Assembly: GCA_017989885.1 (NCBI GenBank)
Contig: JAGNPA010000170.1
Coordinates: forward strand, 1 to 5,076
Source: Aquabacterium sp.
Lineage (GTDB): Bacteria > Pseudomonadota > Gammaproteobacteria > Burkholderiales > Burkholderiaceae_C
Reading direction: 5' to 3'
Length of the DNA stretch: 5,076 nt
Shown: positions 1 through 5,076 of the stretch, piece after piece
Numbering within the stretch: the first letter of the stretch is position 1
How the letters are laid out: every line of letters begins with the position of its first letter
Position numbers and translations under genes: made by a program
The notes under the pieces: model-generated
Databases searched by the model: none
What the model was told of the DNA's origin: nothing
The model's input: the letters and a program-made list of their open reading frames with translations, nothing else

Positions 1-953
1 GCCTTACGGCGGGCAGACAGATCGTCTGCGCGCTTTTTCTCTTCGGCCTCGATATCAGCGGCCTTGACCACGCGCACAGCGGTGGGCTTGACCACTTCAG
101 GTGCGGGCGCAACGGGCTTGCTGGCTTCAGCTGCCGTCTTGGCGGCTTCAGCAGCCTTCACGACCTTGGCAGCTTCAGCCACCTCAGCGGCGTCTGCCAC
201 CTTGGCCGCTTCAGCCACCTTGGCGGCTTCGGCTGCCTTGGCCATGCCACTGCGGCTGCCACGCTGAGCAGCAGCCGTCAGGGCGGCCGCTTCGGCGCGA
301 CCTGCTTCAAGGGCGGCAGCACGGCGAGTTGCCTGAGCCACTTTCTCTGCAGCGTCCTGCTCAGCCGTCTTGGCAGCGATGGCCGCAGCAGCAGCCTTCG
401 ACCCGGCCTTGGACGACGAAGCAGCAGCCTCTTGTTCGGCCAGTTCGCGAGCAGCACGTTCAGCGGCAGCACGCGCACGCTCTTCGGCCTCTTCACGCTC
501 GCGGCGGTCTTGCTCTTCGCGCAGACGACGGGCTTGCGCCAGTTGCTCTTCTTGAACACGCAAGGCTTCAGCCTGGCTGCGTGCTTCCTCTTCGCGACGA
601 GCGAGTTCTGCTTCTTCCTGAGCAGACTGAGCGGTGTCATCGACAGCGTCATCACGCTTGACGAAGGTCCGCTTCTTCTTCACTTCGACCTGAATGGTGC
701 GGGCTTTGCCTGAGGCGTCAGCCTGCTTGATTTCGGTGGTCGACTTGCGGGTCAGCGTGATCTTCTTGCGATCTGCGCCAGCGGCAGAGCCGTGGGCAGT
801 ACGCAGGTGTTCCAGCAGACGCTCTTTATCGGCCTCCGTGAGCATGTCATCCGGCGTTGCTTTTGGCACGCCAGCAGACTGCAGCTGATCCAACAGTGTC
901 GCAGCCGGGCGATTGAGCTCCGCGGCGAGTTGTGCGACGGTGGTCACGGCCAT
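1..953 (-). CDS. infB: Translation initiation factor IF2, N-terminal part (cut by window edge)
   Basis: IF2 is the GTPase that brings initiator fMet-tRNA to the 30S subunit and promotes 50S joining. Only residues 1-317 are present; the frame is open to position 1, so the G domain and tRNA-binding domains lie outside. Residues 1-52 match the IF2 N-terminal helical domain (start [16 protein letters not shown], then an LLDQLQSAG motif). Residues 62-100 match the IF2-associated basic segment ([16 protein letters not shown], then [11 protein letters not shown]). Residues 110-175 are a highly charged Glu/Arg/Ala helix, probably a single long helix or coiled coil. Residues 180-300 are Ala-rich with hexad repeats. 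The start at 953 is supported by AAGGAT (962-967) 8 nt upstream and by the canonical N-terminus. It lies 64 nt after nusA on the same strand, as in the conserved rimP-nusA-infB operon. Identification rests on the N-terminal domains plus synteny. Confidence 0.96.
   Translation of the reverse strand, partial: MAVTTVAQLAAELNRPAATLLDQLQSAGVPKATPDDMLTEADKERLLEHLRTAHGSAAGADRKKITLTRKSTTEIKQADASGKARTIQVEVKKKRTFVKRDDAVDDTAQSAQEEAELARREEEARSQAEALRVQEEQLAQARRLREEQDRREREEAEERARAAAERAARELAEQEAAASSSKAGSKAAAAAIAAKTAEQDAAEKVAQATRRAAALEAGRAEAAALTAAAQRGSRSGMAKAAEAAKVAEAAKVADAAEVAEAAKVVKAAEAAKTAAEASKPVAPAPEVVKPTAVRVVKAADIEAEEKKRADDLSARRK
117..236 (-). repeat. Hexad Ala/Lys/Glu repeat within infB
   Basis: Imperfect 18-bp units encode hexads of the form VAEAAK. 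Residues 240-263 read [24 protein letters not shown], followed by looser versions ([16 protein letters not shown]) to residue 279. At DNA level a GCTTCAGCCACCTTGGC-like unit recurs on the plus strand. The repeat lies in the linker between the IF2 N-terminal domain and the GTPase core, a region known to vary greatly in length and composition. It probably forms an extended alanine-rich helix. Such repeats can expand or contract by slippage; that is inference here. Confidence 0.75.
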
Positions 954-1017
954 GTGTTTGTATCCTTGCGATGAGCTTGCTTAAATGAGTCGAGTGGCTT
1001 GGGCGATGAGCGAGGTA

Positions 1018-2493
1018 TCAGGCGAACCAGTGCTCGCGTGCCTTGAGGATGAGGGCACGCGCCTCTTCATCCGCCACACCTGTGACTTCGGTGAGTTCGT
1101 CCACGGCCAGATCGGCCAGGTCGTCACGGGTGTGGATACCTGCTTCAGCCAGCTTTGCGAACAACTCAGGAGTCAGACCTTCCAGACTCTTGAGATTTTC
1201 CGACAAAGTTTCGACTTCTTCTTCCTTGGCGATTTCCATGGTCAGCAAAGCATCTTTCGCGCGGGTACGCAGCTCATTGACCGTGTCTTCGTCAAACGAT
1301 TCGATTTCCAGCATTTCCTGCAGCGGCACGTAGGCCACTTCTTCCAGGCTGGTAAATCCTTCGGCGATCAGAATGTCGGCCACTTCCACGTCCACGTCGA
1401 GCTTGTCGACGAAGAGCTTGCGGATGGAGTCGGACTCGATGGCCTGCTTCTGGGCGGATTCCTCCGCCGACATGATGTTGATGCGCCAGCCCGTCAGCTC
1501 GGAAGCGAGACGGACGTTCTGCCCACCACGACCGATGGCGATGGCGAGGTTTTCCTCGTCCACCACCACGTCCATGGCATGCGGCTCTTCATCGACAAAA
1601 ATGGATTGCACATTGGCCGGGGCCAGTGCGCCGATCACGAACTGCGCGGGGTCTTCGGACCACAGCACGATGTCGACACGCTCGCCGGCCAGCTCGTTGG
1701 TGACGGCGGTCACACGCGAACCGCGCACACCAACACAGGTGCCGATGGGGTCGACGCGCTTGTCATGCGACAAGACCGCGATCTTGGCACGCGAGCCGGC
1801 GTCACGCGCACAGCTCTTGATTTCCAGCAGGCCTTGCTCGATCTCGGGCACTTCCTGACGGAACAGCTCGATCATGAACTCAGGGGCGCTGCGCGACAGC
1901 ATGATCTGCGGGCCACGGGCCAGCGTGTCCACGCCCAGCATGTAGGCACGAACGCGGTCACCGGTGCGCAGGTTTTCCTTCGGGATCATCTCGGTGCGCT
2001 TGAGGCGACCTTCGACACGACCCGACTCCACAATGATGTCACCCTTGTCCAGACGCTTGACCGTGCCGACGAAGATCTTTTCATCACGCGACAGGAAGTC
2101 GTTGAGCAGCTGCTCACGCTCGGCGTCACGGATCTTTTGCAGGATCACCTGCTTGGCAGCTTGCGCACCGATACGGCCGATGGGCACGGACTCGATGGAC
2201 TCTTCGATGTAGTCGTCGACTTCGATGTCAGGGATCTGTTCCTGGGCTTCGAACAGCAGGATTTCAGCATCGGGCAGTTGCAGGCCGGCCTCGTTGGGCA
2301 CCACGTGCCAACGACGGAAGGTTTCGTAGATGCCCGTTTCGCGGTCGATGGCCACACGGATGTCCACCTCACCTTGATAGAGCTTCTTGGTCGCGGAAGC
2401 CAGAGCGGACTCCACCGCGCCAAACACCACATCACGGTCCACGCTCTTCTCACGAGAGATGGCATCCACCAGCATCAACAGTTCACGATTCAT
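1018..2493 (-). CDS. nusA: Transcription termination/antitermination factor NusA
   Basis: NusA binds RNA polymerase and nascent RNA, and modulates pausing, intrinsic and Rho-dependent termination, and antitermination. The 491-residue product is close to the E. coli protein (about 495) and colinear with it. The N-terminal RNAP-binding domain covers about residues 1-125 (start [18 protein letters not shown]). The S1 domain covers about 135-200 ([16 protein letters not shown]). KH1 has its GxxG loop at 255-258 (GVRG) and KH2 at 321-324 (GRGG, followed by [12 protein letters not shown]). Two acidic C-terminal AR repeats follow (about 365-420, with [14 protein letters not shown], and 435-490, with [13 protein letters not shown]), as in proteobacteria. 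The start is set by GGAGGT (2502-2507) 8 nt upstream and by an ATGA overlap with the rimP stop, implying translational coupling. No key motif is missing. Confidence 0.98.
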   Translation of the reverse strand: MNRELLMLVDAISREKSVDRDVVFGAVESALASATKKLYQGEVDIRVAIDRETGIYETFRRWHVVPNEAGLQLPDAEILLFEAQEQIPDIEVDDYIEESIESVPIGRIGAQAAKQVILQKIRDAEREQLLNDFLSRDEKIFVGTVKRLDKGDIIVESGRVEGRLKRTEMIPKENLRTGDRVRAYMLGVDTLARGPQIMLSRSAPEFMIELFRQEVPEIEQGLLEIKSCARDAGSRAKIAVLSHDKRVDPIGTCVGVRGSRVTAVTNELAGERVDIVLWSEDPAQFVIGALAPANVQSIFVDEEPHAMDVVVDEENLAIAIGRGGQNVRLASELTGWRINIMSAEESAQKQAIESDSIRKLFVDKLDVDVEVADILIAEGFTSLEEVAYVPLQEMLEIESFDEDTVNELRTRAKDALLTMEIAKEEEVETLSENLKSLEGLTPELFAKLAEAGIHTRDDLADLAVDELTEVTGVADEEARALILKAREHWFA

Positions 2494-3155
2494 TTCTTCT
2501 GACCTCCGAGTTCTTGCGCCTCATCTACGGCAACTTCACCGGCCGCTGGGCTTGCCGCCCGACGACTACGCCCTTTGAAACTCACGGCAGGCACCAGTCG
2601 TGCCTCGCGGATTTCATCGAGCGTGAAACTTAAAACCTGATCGACCGGCCCCTGGACAGCGTCCGGGCCCGCTTTGGCCTGTTCCTTGGCCAACTTCTTG
2701 GCGGCCGTCTTGGACAAGGGCTTGTCGGCATCGGGGGAACGCAGCACCAGGCCCCAGGCCTGCCCTGCTTCCACCTGCGCCGGATCTGCATCCTGCGCCG
2801 CACACAAGGTACCGCTGTACTTCTTGACACCCTGGAAGGGCACCTTCAGCGTGATCGCGATCTCTTCACCCACAAAGCGCGCAAAGTGCGCAGGGGTCTT
2901 GAGCGGTCGATCGACACCCGGCGAGGACACTTCCAGACGACTGTAATCGGCGTCGACCGTCTCCAGTGCATACTGCAACTGACGGGTCACCTTCTCGCAA
3001 TCGTCTACGGTCACCAGGTCACCGGGCAGATCGTAGGCCTGATCAGGAAAACGATCGATGTACACGCGCAGCAACCCGCCGGAACTGCGTTCGCAGTCCA
3101 CGAGTTCGTAGCCGAGGCCGGATACGGTGGTTTCAACAACTTTGAGCCAGGTCAT
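2490..3155 (-). CDS. rimP: Ribosome maturation factor RimP with a C-domain insertion
   Basis: RimP binds the 30S precursor and assists late assembly of the small subunit. The N-terminal domain (about residues 1-85) is clear: [18 protein letters not shown], then GGLLRVYID, then [16 protein letters not shown] at 77-92. The C-terminal SH3-like domain starts near 95, with strands ITLKV and KKYSGTL. It is then interrupted by about 50 extra residues (roughly 120-172) rich in Ala, Lys, Asp and Gln, and resumes at [13 protein letters not shown] (177-189). A basic then acidic tail follows to 221. The E. coli protein is about 150 residues. The ATG at 3155 is chosen because it gives the family N-terminus. 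An in-frame TTG at 3275 would add 40 unlikely residues and coincides with the predicted transcription start. No good Shine-Dalgarno precedes 3155, only TTGG next to the ATG. The stop overlaps the nusA start by 4 nt. Confidence 0.95.
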   Translation of the reverse strand: MTWLKVVETTVSGLGYELVDCERSSGGLLRVYIDRFPDQAYDLPGDLVTVDDCEKVTRQLQYALETVDADYSRLEVSSPGVDRPLKTPAHFARFVGEEIAITLKVPFQGVKKYSGTLCAAQDADPAQVEAGQAWGLVLRSPDADKPLSKTAAKKLAKEQAKAGPDAVQGPVDQVLSFTLDEIREARLVPAVSFKGRSRRAASPAAGEVAVDEAQELGGQKK

Positions 3156-3275
3156 CCAATGAAAAACGGTCGAGCAAAAAAAATGGGCTGGAAAGATCCG
3201 CCCATTCGTGACAAACACGAGACGATCCACTTTGCACCCGATGCGATACAAGCTTGCATCGGACAAAGCAACCAA
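3156..3275 (-). promoter_or_regulatory. Structured 5' leader of the rimP-nusA-infB operon (candidate attenuator)
   Basis: This is the untranslated leader expected from the minus-strand promoter at 3282-3310. In transcript order it contains hairpin I (3268-3230): 5 bp CTTTG/CAAAG, an asymmetric internal loop, 7 bp CCGATGC/GCATCGG, and an 11-nt loop. Next comes a small hairpin (3220-3206): 5 bp TCGTG/CACGA with loop TTTGT. Last is an intrinsic terminator (3206-3176). Only 20 nt separate the U-tract from the rimP ATG. The arrangement of promoter, structured leader and terminator before the first gene is that of transcription attenuation. From memory, an attenuator-type rimP leader is known in gammaproteobacteria; whether this one is homologous cannot be told here. 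It could alternatively release a small RNA of about 100 nt. I did not find a convincing antiterminator pairing by eye. Confidence 0.6.
3176..3206 (-). terminator. Intrinsic terminator in the rimP leader
   Basis: Read on the minus strand, AATGGGC pairs with GCCCATT (7 bp). Across a single bulged base the stem continues with GGA/TCC (3 bp) around a 4-nt TCTT loop. The stem runs directly into eight consecutive U residues (the A-run at 3176-3183 on the plus strand). The hairpin plus U-tract is textbook in form. It is oriented with rimP and sits upstream of it, so it would stop transcripts before the operon rather than end a preceding gene: no gene lies between it and the promoter at 3282-3310. 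Confidence 0.8.
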
Positions 3276-3281
3276 TCCCGC

Positions 3282-3310
3282 ATTTTAGCCTGAGGAATGC
3301 GTCACAGCAA
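3282..3310 (-). promoter_or_regulatory. Sigma70-like promoter for rimP-nusA-infB
   Basis: On the minus strand, -35 TTGCTG (3310-3305) and -10 TAAAAT (3287-3282) are separated by exactly 17 bp. The -10 matches the consensus at 5 of 6 positions and the -35 at 3 of 6. Transcription would begin near 3275, giving a leader of about 120 nt before the rimP ATG. The position, in the gap shared with divergent fabI, is what the operon requires. Promoter calls by eye are not proof of activity. Confidence 0.6.
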
Positions 3311-3347
3311 GGCATGCGCGTTAATTTCGTGTTTTGCGCCGCTCCCG

Positions 3348-3356
3348 TGCCAAAAT
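3348..3356 (+). promoter_or_regulatory. Extended -10 promoter element for fabI
   Basis: TGC followed by CAAAAT (3351-3356) forms an extended -10 (TGn plus a 4-of-6 hexamer). No convincing -35 lies at the right distance; AT-rich sequence at 3321-3336 may serve. Transcription would start near 3363, giving a 5' leader of about 28 nt. It points away from the rimP promoter; the -10 hexamers are about 65 bp apart, so the two promoters are back to back. Confidence 0.45.
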
Positions 3357-3381
3357 CGCCCCCTCGTTAAGCATTCTGTAT

Positions 3382-3385
3382 GGAG
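3382..3385 (+). promoter_or_regulatory. Ribosome binding site that fixes the fabI start
   Basis: GGAG lies 5 nt before the ATG at 3391. It favours that ATG over the in-frame upstream start at 3334, which would add 19 residues not found in the family and would begin upstream of the proposed transcription start. Confidence 0.75.
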
Positions 3386-3390
3386 ACCCC

Positions 3391-4179
3391 ATGGGATTTC
3401 TCGCTGGCAAGCGCCTGTTGATCACTGGCCTGCTGTCCAACCGCTCGATTGCCTATGGCATCGCCAAGGCCTGCAAACGCGAAGGCGCTGAACTGGCGTT
3501 CAGCTATGTGGGTGAGCGCTTCAAGGACCGGATCACCGAGTTCGCCAAGGAGTTTGACTCCGAGCTGATTTTTGACTGCGATGTTGGCAGCGACGAGCAG
3601 ATTGACGCGATGTTCGCCGACCTGGCCAAGACCTGGCCGAAGATCGACGGTTTCGTCCACGCCATTGGTTTCGCGCCTCGCGAGGCCATCGCCGGCGACT
3701 TCCTGGAAGGCCTGTCGCGCGAAGGTTTCCGCGTGGCCCACGACATCTCGGCCTACAGCTTTCCGGCCATGGCCAAGGCTGCCCTGCCCTACTTGAACGT
3801 GGGCTCGTCGGTGCTGACGCTGTCCTATCTGGGTGCCGAGCGCATTGTGCCGGCCTACAACACCATGGGTCTGGCCAAGGCTTCGCTGGAGGCCAGCGTG
3901 CGTTACACCGCCGGCAGCCTGGGCCCCAAGGGCATCCGCGCCAACGGCATTTCCGCCGGCCCGATCAAGACCCTGGCTGCATCGGGCATCAAGGGCTTCG
4001 GCAAGATCCTGAGCGTGGTGGAAGAAAACGCGCCCCTGCGCCGCAACGTCACGATCGACGACGTGGGCAATGTGGCAGCCTTCCTGCTGTCGGATCTGGC
4101 CTCGGGCGTTACCGCCGAGATCACCTATGTGGACGGTGGTTTCAGCAAGGTGATGGGCGGCGGCGCTGACGCAGCCTGA
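3391..4179 (+). CDS. fabI: Enoyl-[acyl-carrier-protein] reductase (NADH), FabI
   Basis: FabI catalyses the last step of each fatty-acid elongation cycle, reducing trans-2-enoyl-ACP to acyl-ACP in the cytoplasm; it is the target of triclosan. The 262-residue product equals the E. coli length and aligns along its whole length. The N-terminal Rossmann motif variant is [17 protein letters not shown] (11-27). The dinucleotide-site segment is [13 protein letters not shown] (87-99). The active-site residues sit at the family numbering: Tyr146 (LSYLGAER), Tyr156 and Lys163 (YNTMGLAKA). [16 protein letters not shown] (188-203) forms the substrate-binding loop. Gly93, Met159 and Phe203, positions linked to triclosan sensitivity, are the usual residues. 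The C-terminus [11 protein letters not shown] is typical. It appears to be monocistronic, with its own promoter and a terminator at 4205-4232, divergent from rimP. Confidence 0.98.
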   Translation: MGFLAGKRLLITGLLSNRSIAYGIAKACKREGAELAFSYVGERFKDRITEFAKEFDSELIFDCDVGSDEQIDAMFADLAKTWPKIDGFVHAIGFAPREAIAGDFLEGLSREGFRVAHDISAYSFPAMAKAALPYLNVGSSVLTLSYLGAERIVPAYNTMGLAKASLEASVRYTAGSLGPKGIRANGISAGPIKTLAASGIKGFGKILSVVEENAPLRRNVTIDDVGNVAAFLLSDLASGVTAEITYVDGGFSKVMGGGADAA

Positions 4180-4204
4180 GTTGCGTCAAGACATCGCTTG
4201 CACG

Positions 4205-4232
4205 GGGGCCTGAGGGCCCCTTTGTTGCTTTT
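4205..4232 (+). terminator. Intrinsic terminator after fabI
   Basis: GGGGCC (4205-4210) and GGCCCC (4215-4220) form a 6-bp all-GC stem around a TGAG tetraloop, followed by the T-rich run TTTGTTGCTTTT. It lies 25 nt after the fabI stop in the same direction, so it ends the fabI transcript and separates it from the DUF4404 gene. Confidence 0.85.
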
Positions 4233-4257
4233 CAGACATGATGGGGCTTGGCAAAAT
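4229..4257 (+). promoter_or_regulatory. Candidate promoter for the DUF4404 gene
   Basis: TTTTCA (4229-4234, 4 of 6 to the -35 consensus) and CAAAAT (4252-4257, 4 of 6 to the -10) are 17 bp apart, and TGG before the hexamer gives an extended -10. Transcription would start near 4264, within the palindrome at 4256-4265, leaving a short leader of about 20 nt. The -35 overlaps the U-tract of the fabI terminator, a compact arrangement. The same CAAAAT extended -10 form occurs before fabI. Confidence 0.45.
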
Positions 4258-4265
4258 GCCGGCAT
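4256..4265. repeat. 10-bp perfect palindrome at the predicted DUF4404 start of transcription
   Basis: ATGCCGGCAT is a perfect palindrome overlapping the last bases of the candidate -10 and the predicted transcription start. It could be an operator half-set or simply chance; a 10-bp palindrome alone is weak evidence. Confidence 0.3.
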
Positions 4266-4284
4266 ACCCCTTTAAGGAGACCGA

Positions 4285-4560
4285 ATGAACCGCACAGAAC
4301 TGGAAGCGCTGCTCAAGAAGTTGCAGTCGGAGCTGGCATCCGGCCAGCCTGTGGACGACGAACTGCGCGCCTCGTTGCGCAAGCTCGATGAGGACATCGT
4401 GCAGGTGCTGGGCGCTGGCAGCCCGCTGTCTGACACCGAAAACGACGAAAGCCTGGCCCAACGTGCGCAAGAAATCGACGCCCGCTTTTCGGCCGAGCAC
4501 CCCTACCTGGCCAACACGCTGCGTGATGTGATGGAGCTGCTGGGCAAGATGGGAATCTGA
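4285..4560 (+). CDS. DUF4404 family small protein
   Basis: A 91-residue soluble acidic protein of unknown function. The N-terminal helix (MNRTELEALLKKLQSELASG), the central VDDELRASLRKLDEDIVQVL and the C-terminal FSAEHPYLANTLRDVMELLGKMGI (given here only as its family hallmarks: a helix ending in MGI after an HPxLxxxLRxVM-type motif) fit the DUF4404 family, recognised by eye. It appears to be all helical with two amphipathic segments. There is no signal peptide, membrane span or cysteine. The start is firm: AAGGAG (4274-4279) sits 5 nt before the ATG. It has its own likely promoter and follows the fabI terminator, so it is probably not co-transcribed with fabI. Its stop lies 6 bp from the stop of the convergent ABC ATPase gene. 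The function is not known, and its position gives no firm clue. Confidence 0.85.
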   Translation: MNRTELEALLKKLQSELASGQPVDDELRASLRKLDEDIVQVLGAGSPLSDTENDESLAQRAQEIDARFSAEHPYLANTLRDVMELLGKMGI

Positions 4561-4566
4561 TCCCGC

Positions 4567-5076
4567 TCAGTGTCGGCGCGAAGGGTGCGCCGGCACGGCA
4601 GACAGCAGGGTGCGGGTGTAGTCGTGCTGCGGTCGCTCCAAGACCTGCTTCGTGTCACCTTGCTCGACGATGCGACCGTTTTGCATGACCGCCACATGGT
4701 CGGCCAGATAGGCGACCACGCTCATGTTGTGCGTGATGAAGAGCAGGCTCAGCCCCAACTGGGACTGCAGCTCGCGCAGCAGATTCAGAATTTGGGCCTG
4801 TACCGACACATCGAGCGCGGACGTCGGCTCATCGCACACCAGCAACTGAGGCTCGACGGCCAGGGCCCTCGCAATCGCCAGGCGCTGACGTTGCCCGCCA
4901 GAGAACTCGTGCGGGAAACGCTGCAAGGCGTCCGGCCGCAAACCCACCCGCTCGACCAGCTCGGCCACCTGGCGCAGACGACGCTCGGAAGACCAGTCGG
5001 GACGCAAGGAACGCATGCCCTCTTCCAGAATGTCCGCCACCCGCATGCGCGGGTTGAGCGAGGCAAACGGATCTTG
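4567..5076 (-). CDS. ABC transporter ATP-binding protein, dipeptide/oligopeptide type, C-terminal part (YejF-like)
   Basis: This is the last 169 residues of an ATPase that powers peptide or related uptake at the inner membrane; the 5' part, with Walker A, lies beyond the right edge. In order: Q-loop [13 protein letters not shown] (fragment residues 1-13), signature [15 protein letters not shown] (58-72), Walker [13 protein letters not shown] (78-89, catalytic Glu83), and the H-loop His116 in [11 protein letters not shown]. The C-terminal tail [12 protein letters not shown] is the Opp/Dpp-type ending. The segment [12 protein letters not shown] and the PHEFSGGQ form resemble YejF, which fuses two ATPase domains; if so, this is the second domain. 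DppF, OppF and GsiA cannot be excluded from this fragment. The frame is open through 5076; the ATG at 5046 is internal, not a start. All motifs seen are intact. Its permease partners should lie to the right. Confidence 0.92.
   Translation of the reverse strand, partial: QDPFASLNPRMRVADILEEGMRSLRPDWSSERRLRQVAELVERVGLRPDALQRFPHEFSGGQRQRLAIARALAVEPQLLVCDEPTSALDVSVQAQILNLLRELQSQLGLSLLFITHNMSVVAYLADHVAVMQNGRIVEQGDTKQVLERPQHDYTRTLLSAVPAHPSRRH
4570..4596. other. Strong hairpin over the convergent gene ends
   Basis: GTGTCGGCGC (4570-4579) pairs with GCGCCGGCAC (4587-4596) around a 7-nt loop. In the plus-strand RNA all ten pairs form, including one G-U; in the minus-strand RNA that pair becomes an A-C mismatch. 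It lies just after the DUF4404 stop and inside the last codons of the ABC ATPase gene. There is no U-tract on either side, so it is not a canonical intrinsic terminator. It may protect the 3' end of the DUF4404 mRNA or act as a weak terminator. Confidence 0.5.

Noticed and set aside
278..655. 125-codon minus-strand frame inside infB
   Set aside because: A shifted frame of infB giving a Lys/Arg/Leu-rich product; the main infB frame is open throughout with recognisable domains.
101..661. 186-codon plus-strand frame antisense to infB
   Set aside because: Low-complexity Gln/Arg/Pro/Leu product from reading the Ala/Glu/Lys-rich infB region on the other strand; infB is firmly supported by its N-terminal domains and operon position.
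985..2502. 505-codon open frame on the plus strand antisense to nusA
   Set aside because: It mirrors nusA almost exactly. Long antisense frames are expected from strong GC bias at third positions; the product is His/Asp/Gln-rich with no family resemblance, and no ribosome binding site was found.
3156..3275. 40-residue N-terminal extension of rimP from a TTG at 3275
   Set aside because: The extension would translate the terminator hairpin and begin at about the predicted transcription start; family members begin at the MTWLKVVE equivalent.
3176..3275. tRNA gene upstream of rimP, as metY precedes the operon in E. coli
   Set aside because: No cloverleaf, TTCGA T-loop or CCA end is visible; the stems found do not fit tRNA geometry.
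2886..3293. 135-codon plus-strand frame across the rimP start and leader
   Set aside because: Antisense to rimP with no recognisable domain and no plausible initiation signal; it spans the divergent promoter region.
3367..3741. 124-codon minus-strand frame antisense to fabI
   Set aside because: Shadow of fabI, whose identity and catalytic residues are unambiguous.
4186..4500. 104-codon minus-strand frame over the DUF4404 gene
   Set aside because: Antisense to a gene with a strong ribosome binding site and family match; no start signal and no family resemblance.
1..5076. Mobile element, CRISPR array or defence system
   Set aside because: All genes are core or ordinary transport functions with uniform codon use; no transposase, integrase, regularly spaced repeats or attachment-like repeats are seen.

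Overview
The window looks like a housekeeping stretch of a betaproteobacterial chromosome, most likely Burkholderiales (the Comamonadaceae / Rubrivivax-Leptothrix side). The clues are the strongly GC-biased third codon positions, the rimP-nusA-infB cluster next to fabI, a RimP with a long C-terminal insertion, and an Ala/Lys/Glu-rich N-terminal region of IF2. The lineage is inferred from protein flavour, not from a database search.

Layout, left to right. Positions 1-953 (minus) hold the first 317 residues of infB (translation initiation factor IF2), cut by the left edge. Positions 1018-2493 (minus) hold a complete nusA. It overlaps rimP (2490-3155, minus) by 4 nt (ATGA). The three genes form the classic rimP-nusA-infB operon for ribosome maturation, transcription elongation/termination and translation initiation. 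A sigma70-like promoter at 3282-3310 reads into it through a leader of about 120 nt. That leader has a long hairpin, a small hairpin, and a good intrinsic terminator with eight U residues ending only 20 nt before the rimP start codon. This looks like an attenuator controlling the operon, and is the most interesting signal here.

Divergently, fabI (3391-4179, plus) encodes a full-length enoyl-ACP reductase with its catalytic residues in place, followed by an intrinsic terminator. A small DUF4404-family gene (4285-4560, plus) has its own likely promoter and a strong Shine-Dalgarno sequence. It faces the 3' end of a dipeptide/oligopeptide-type ABC transporter ATPase gene (4567-5076, minus, cut by the right edge). 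Only 6 bp separate the two stop codons, and a 10-bp hairpin lies over the junction.

There is no stretch longer than 300 bases without a gene; the largest gap is the 235-bp rimP/fabI divergent region, which is described below. I see no tRNA, rRNA, insertion sequence, CRISPR array or prophage gene. The genes are ordinary core functions; the novelty, if any, is in the regulatory RNA between rimP and fabI.
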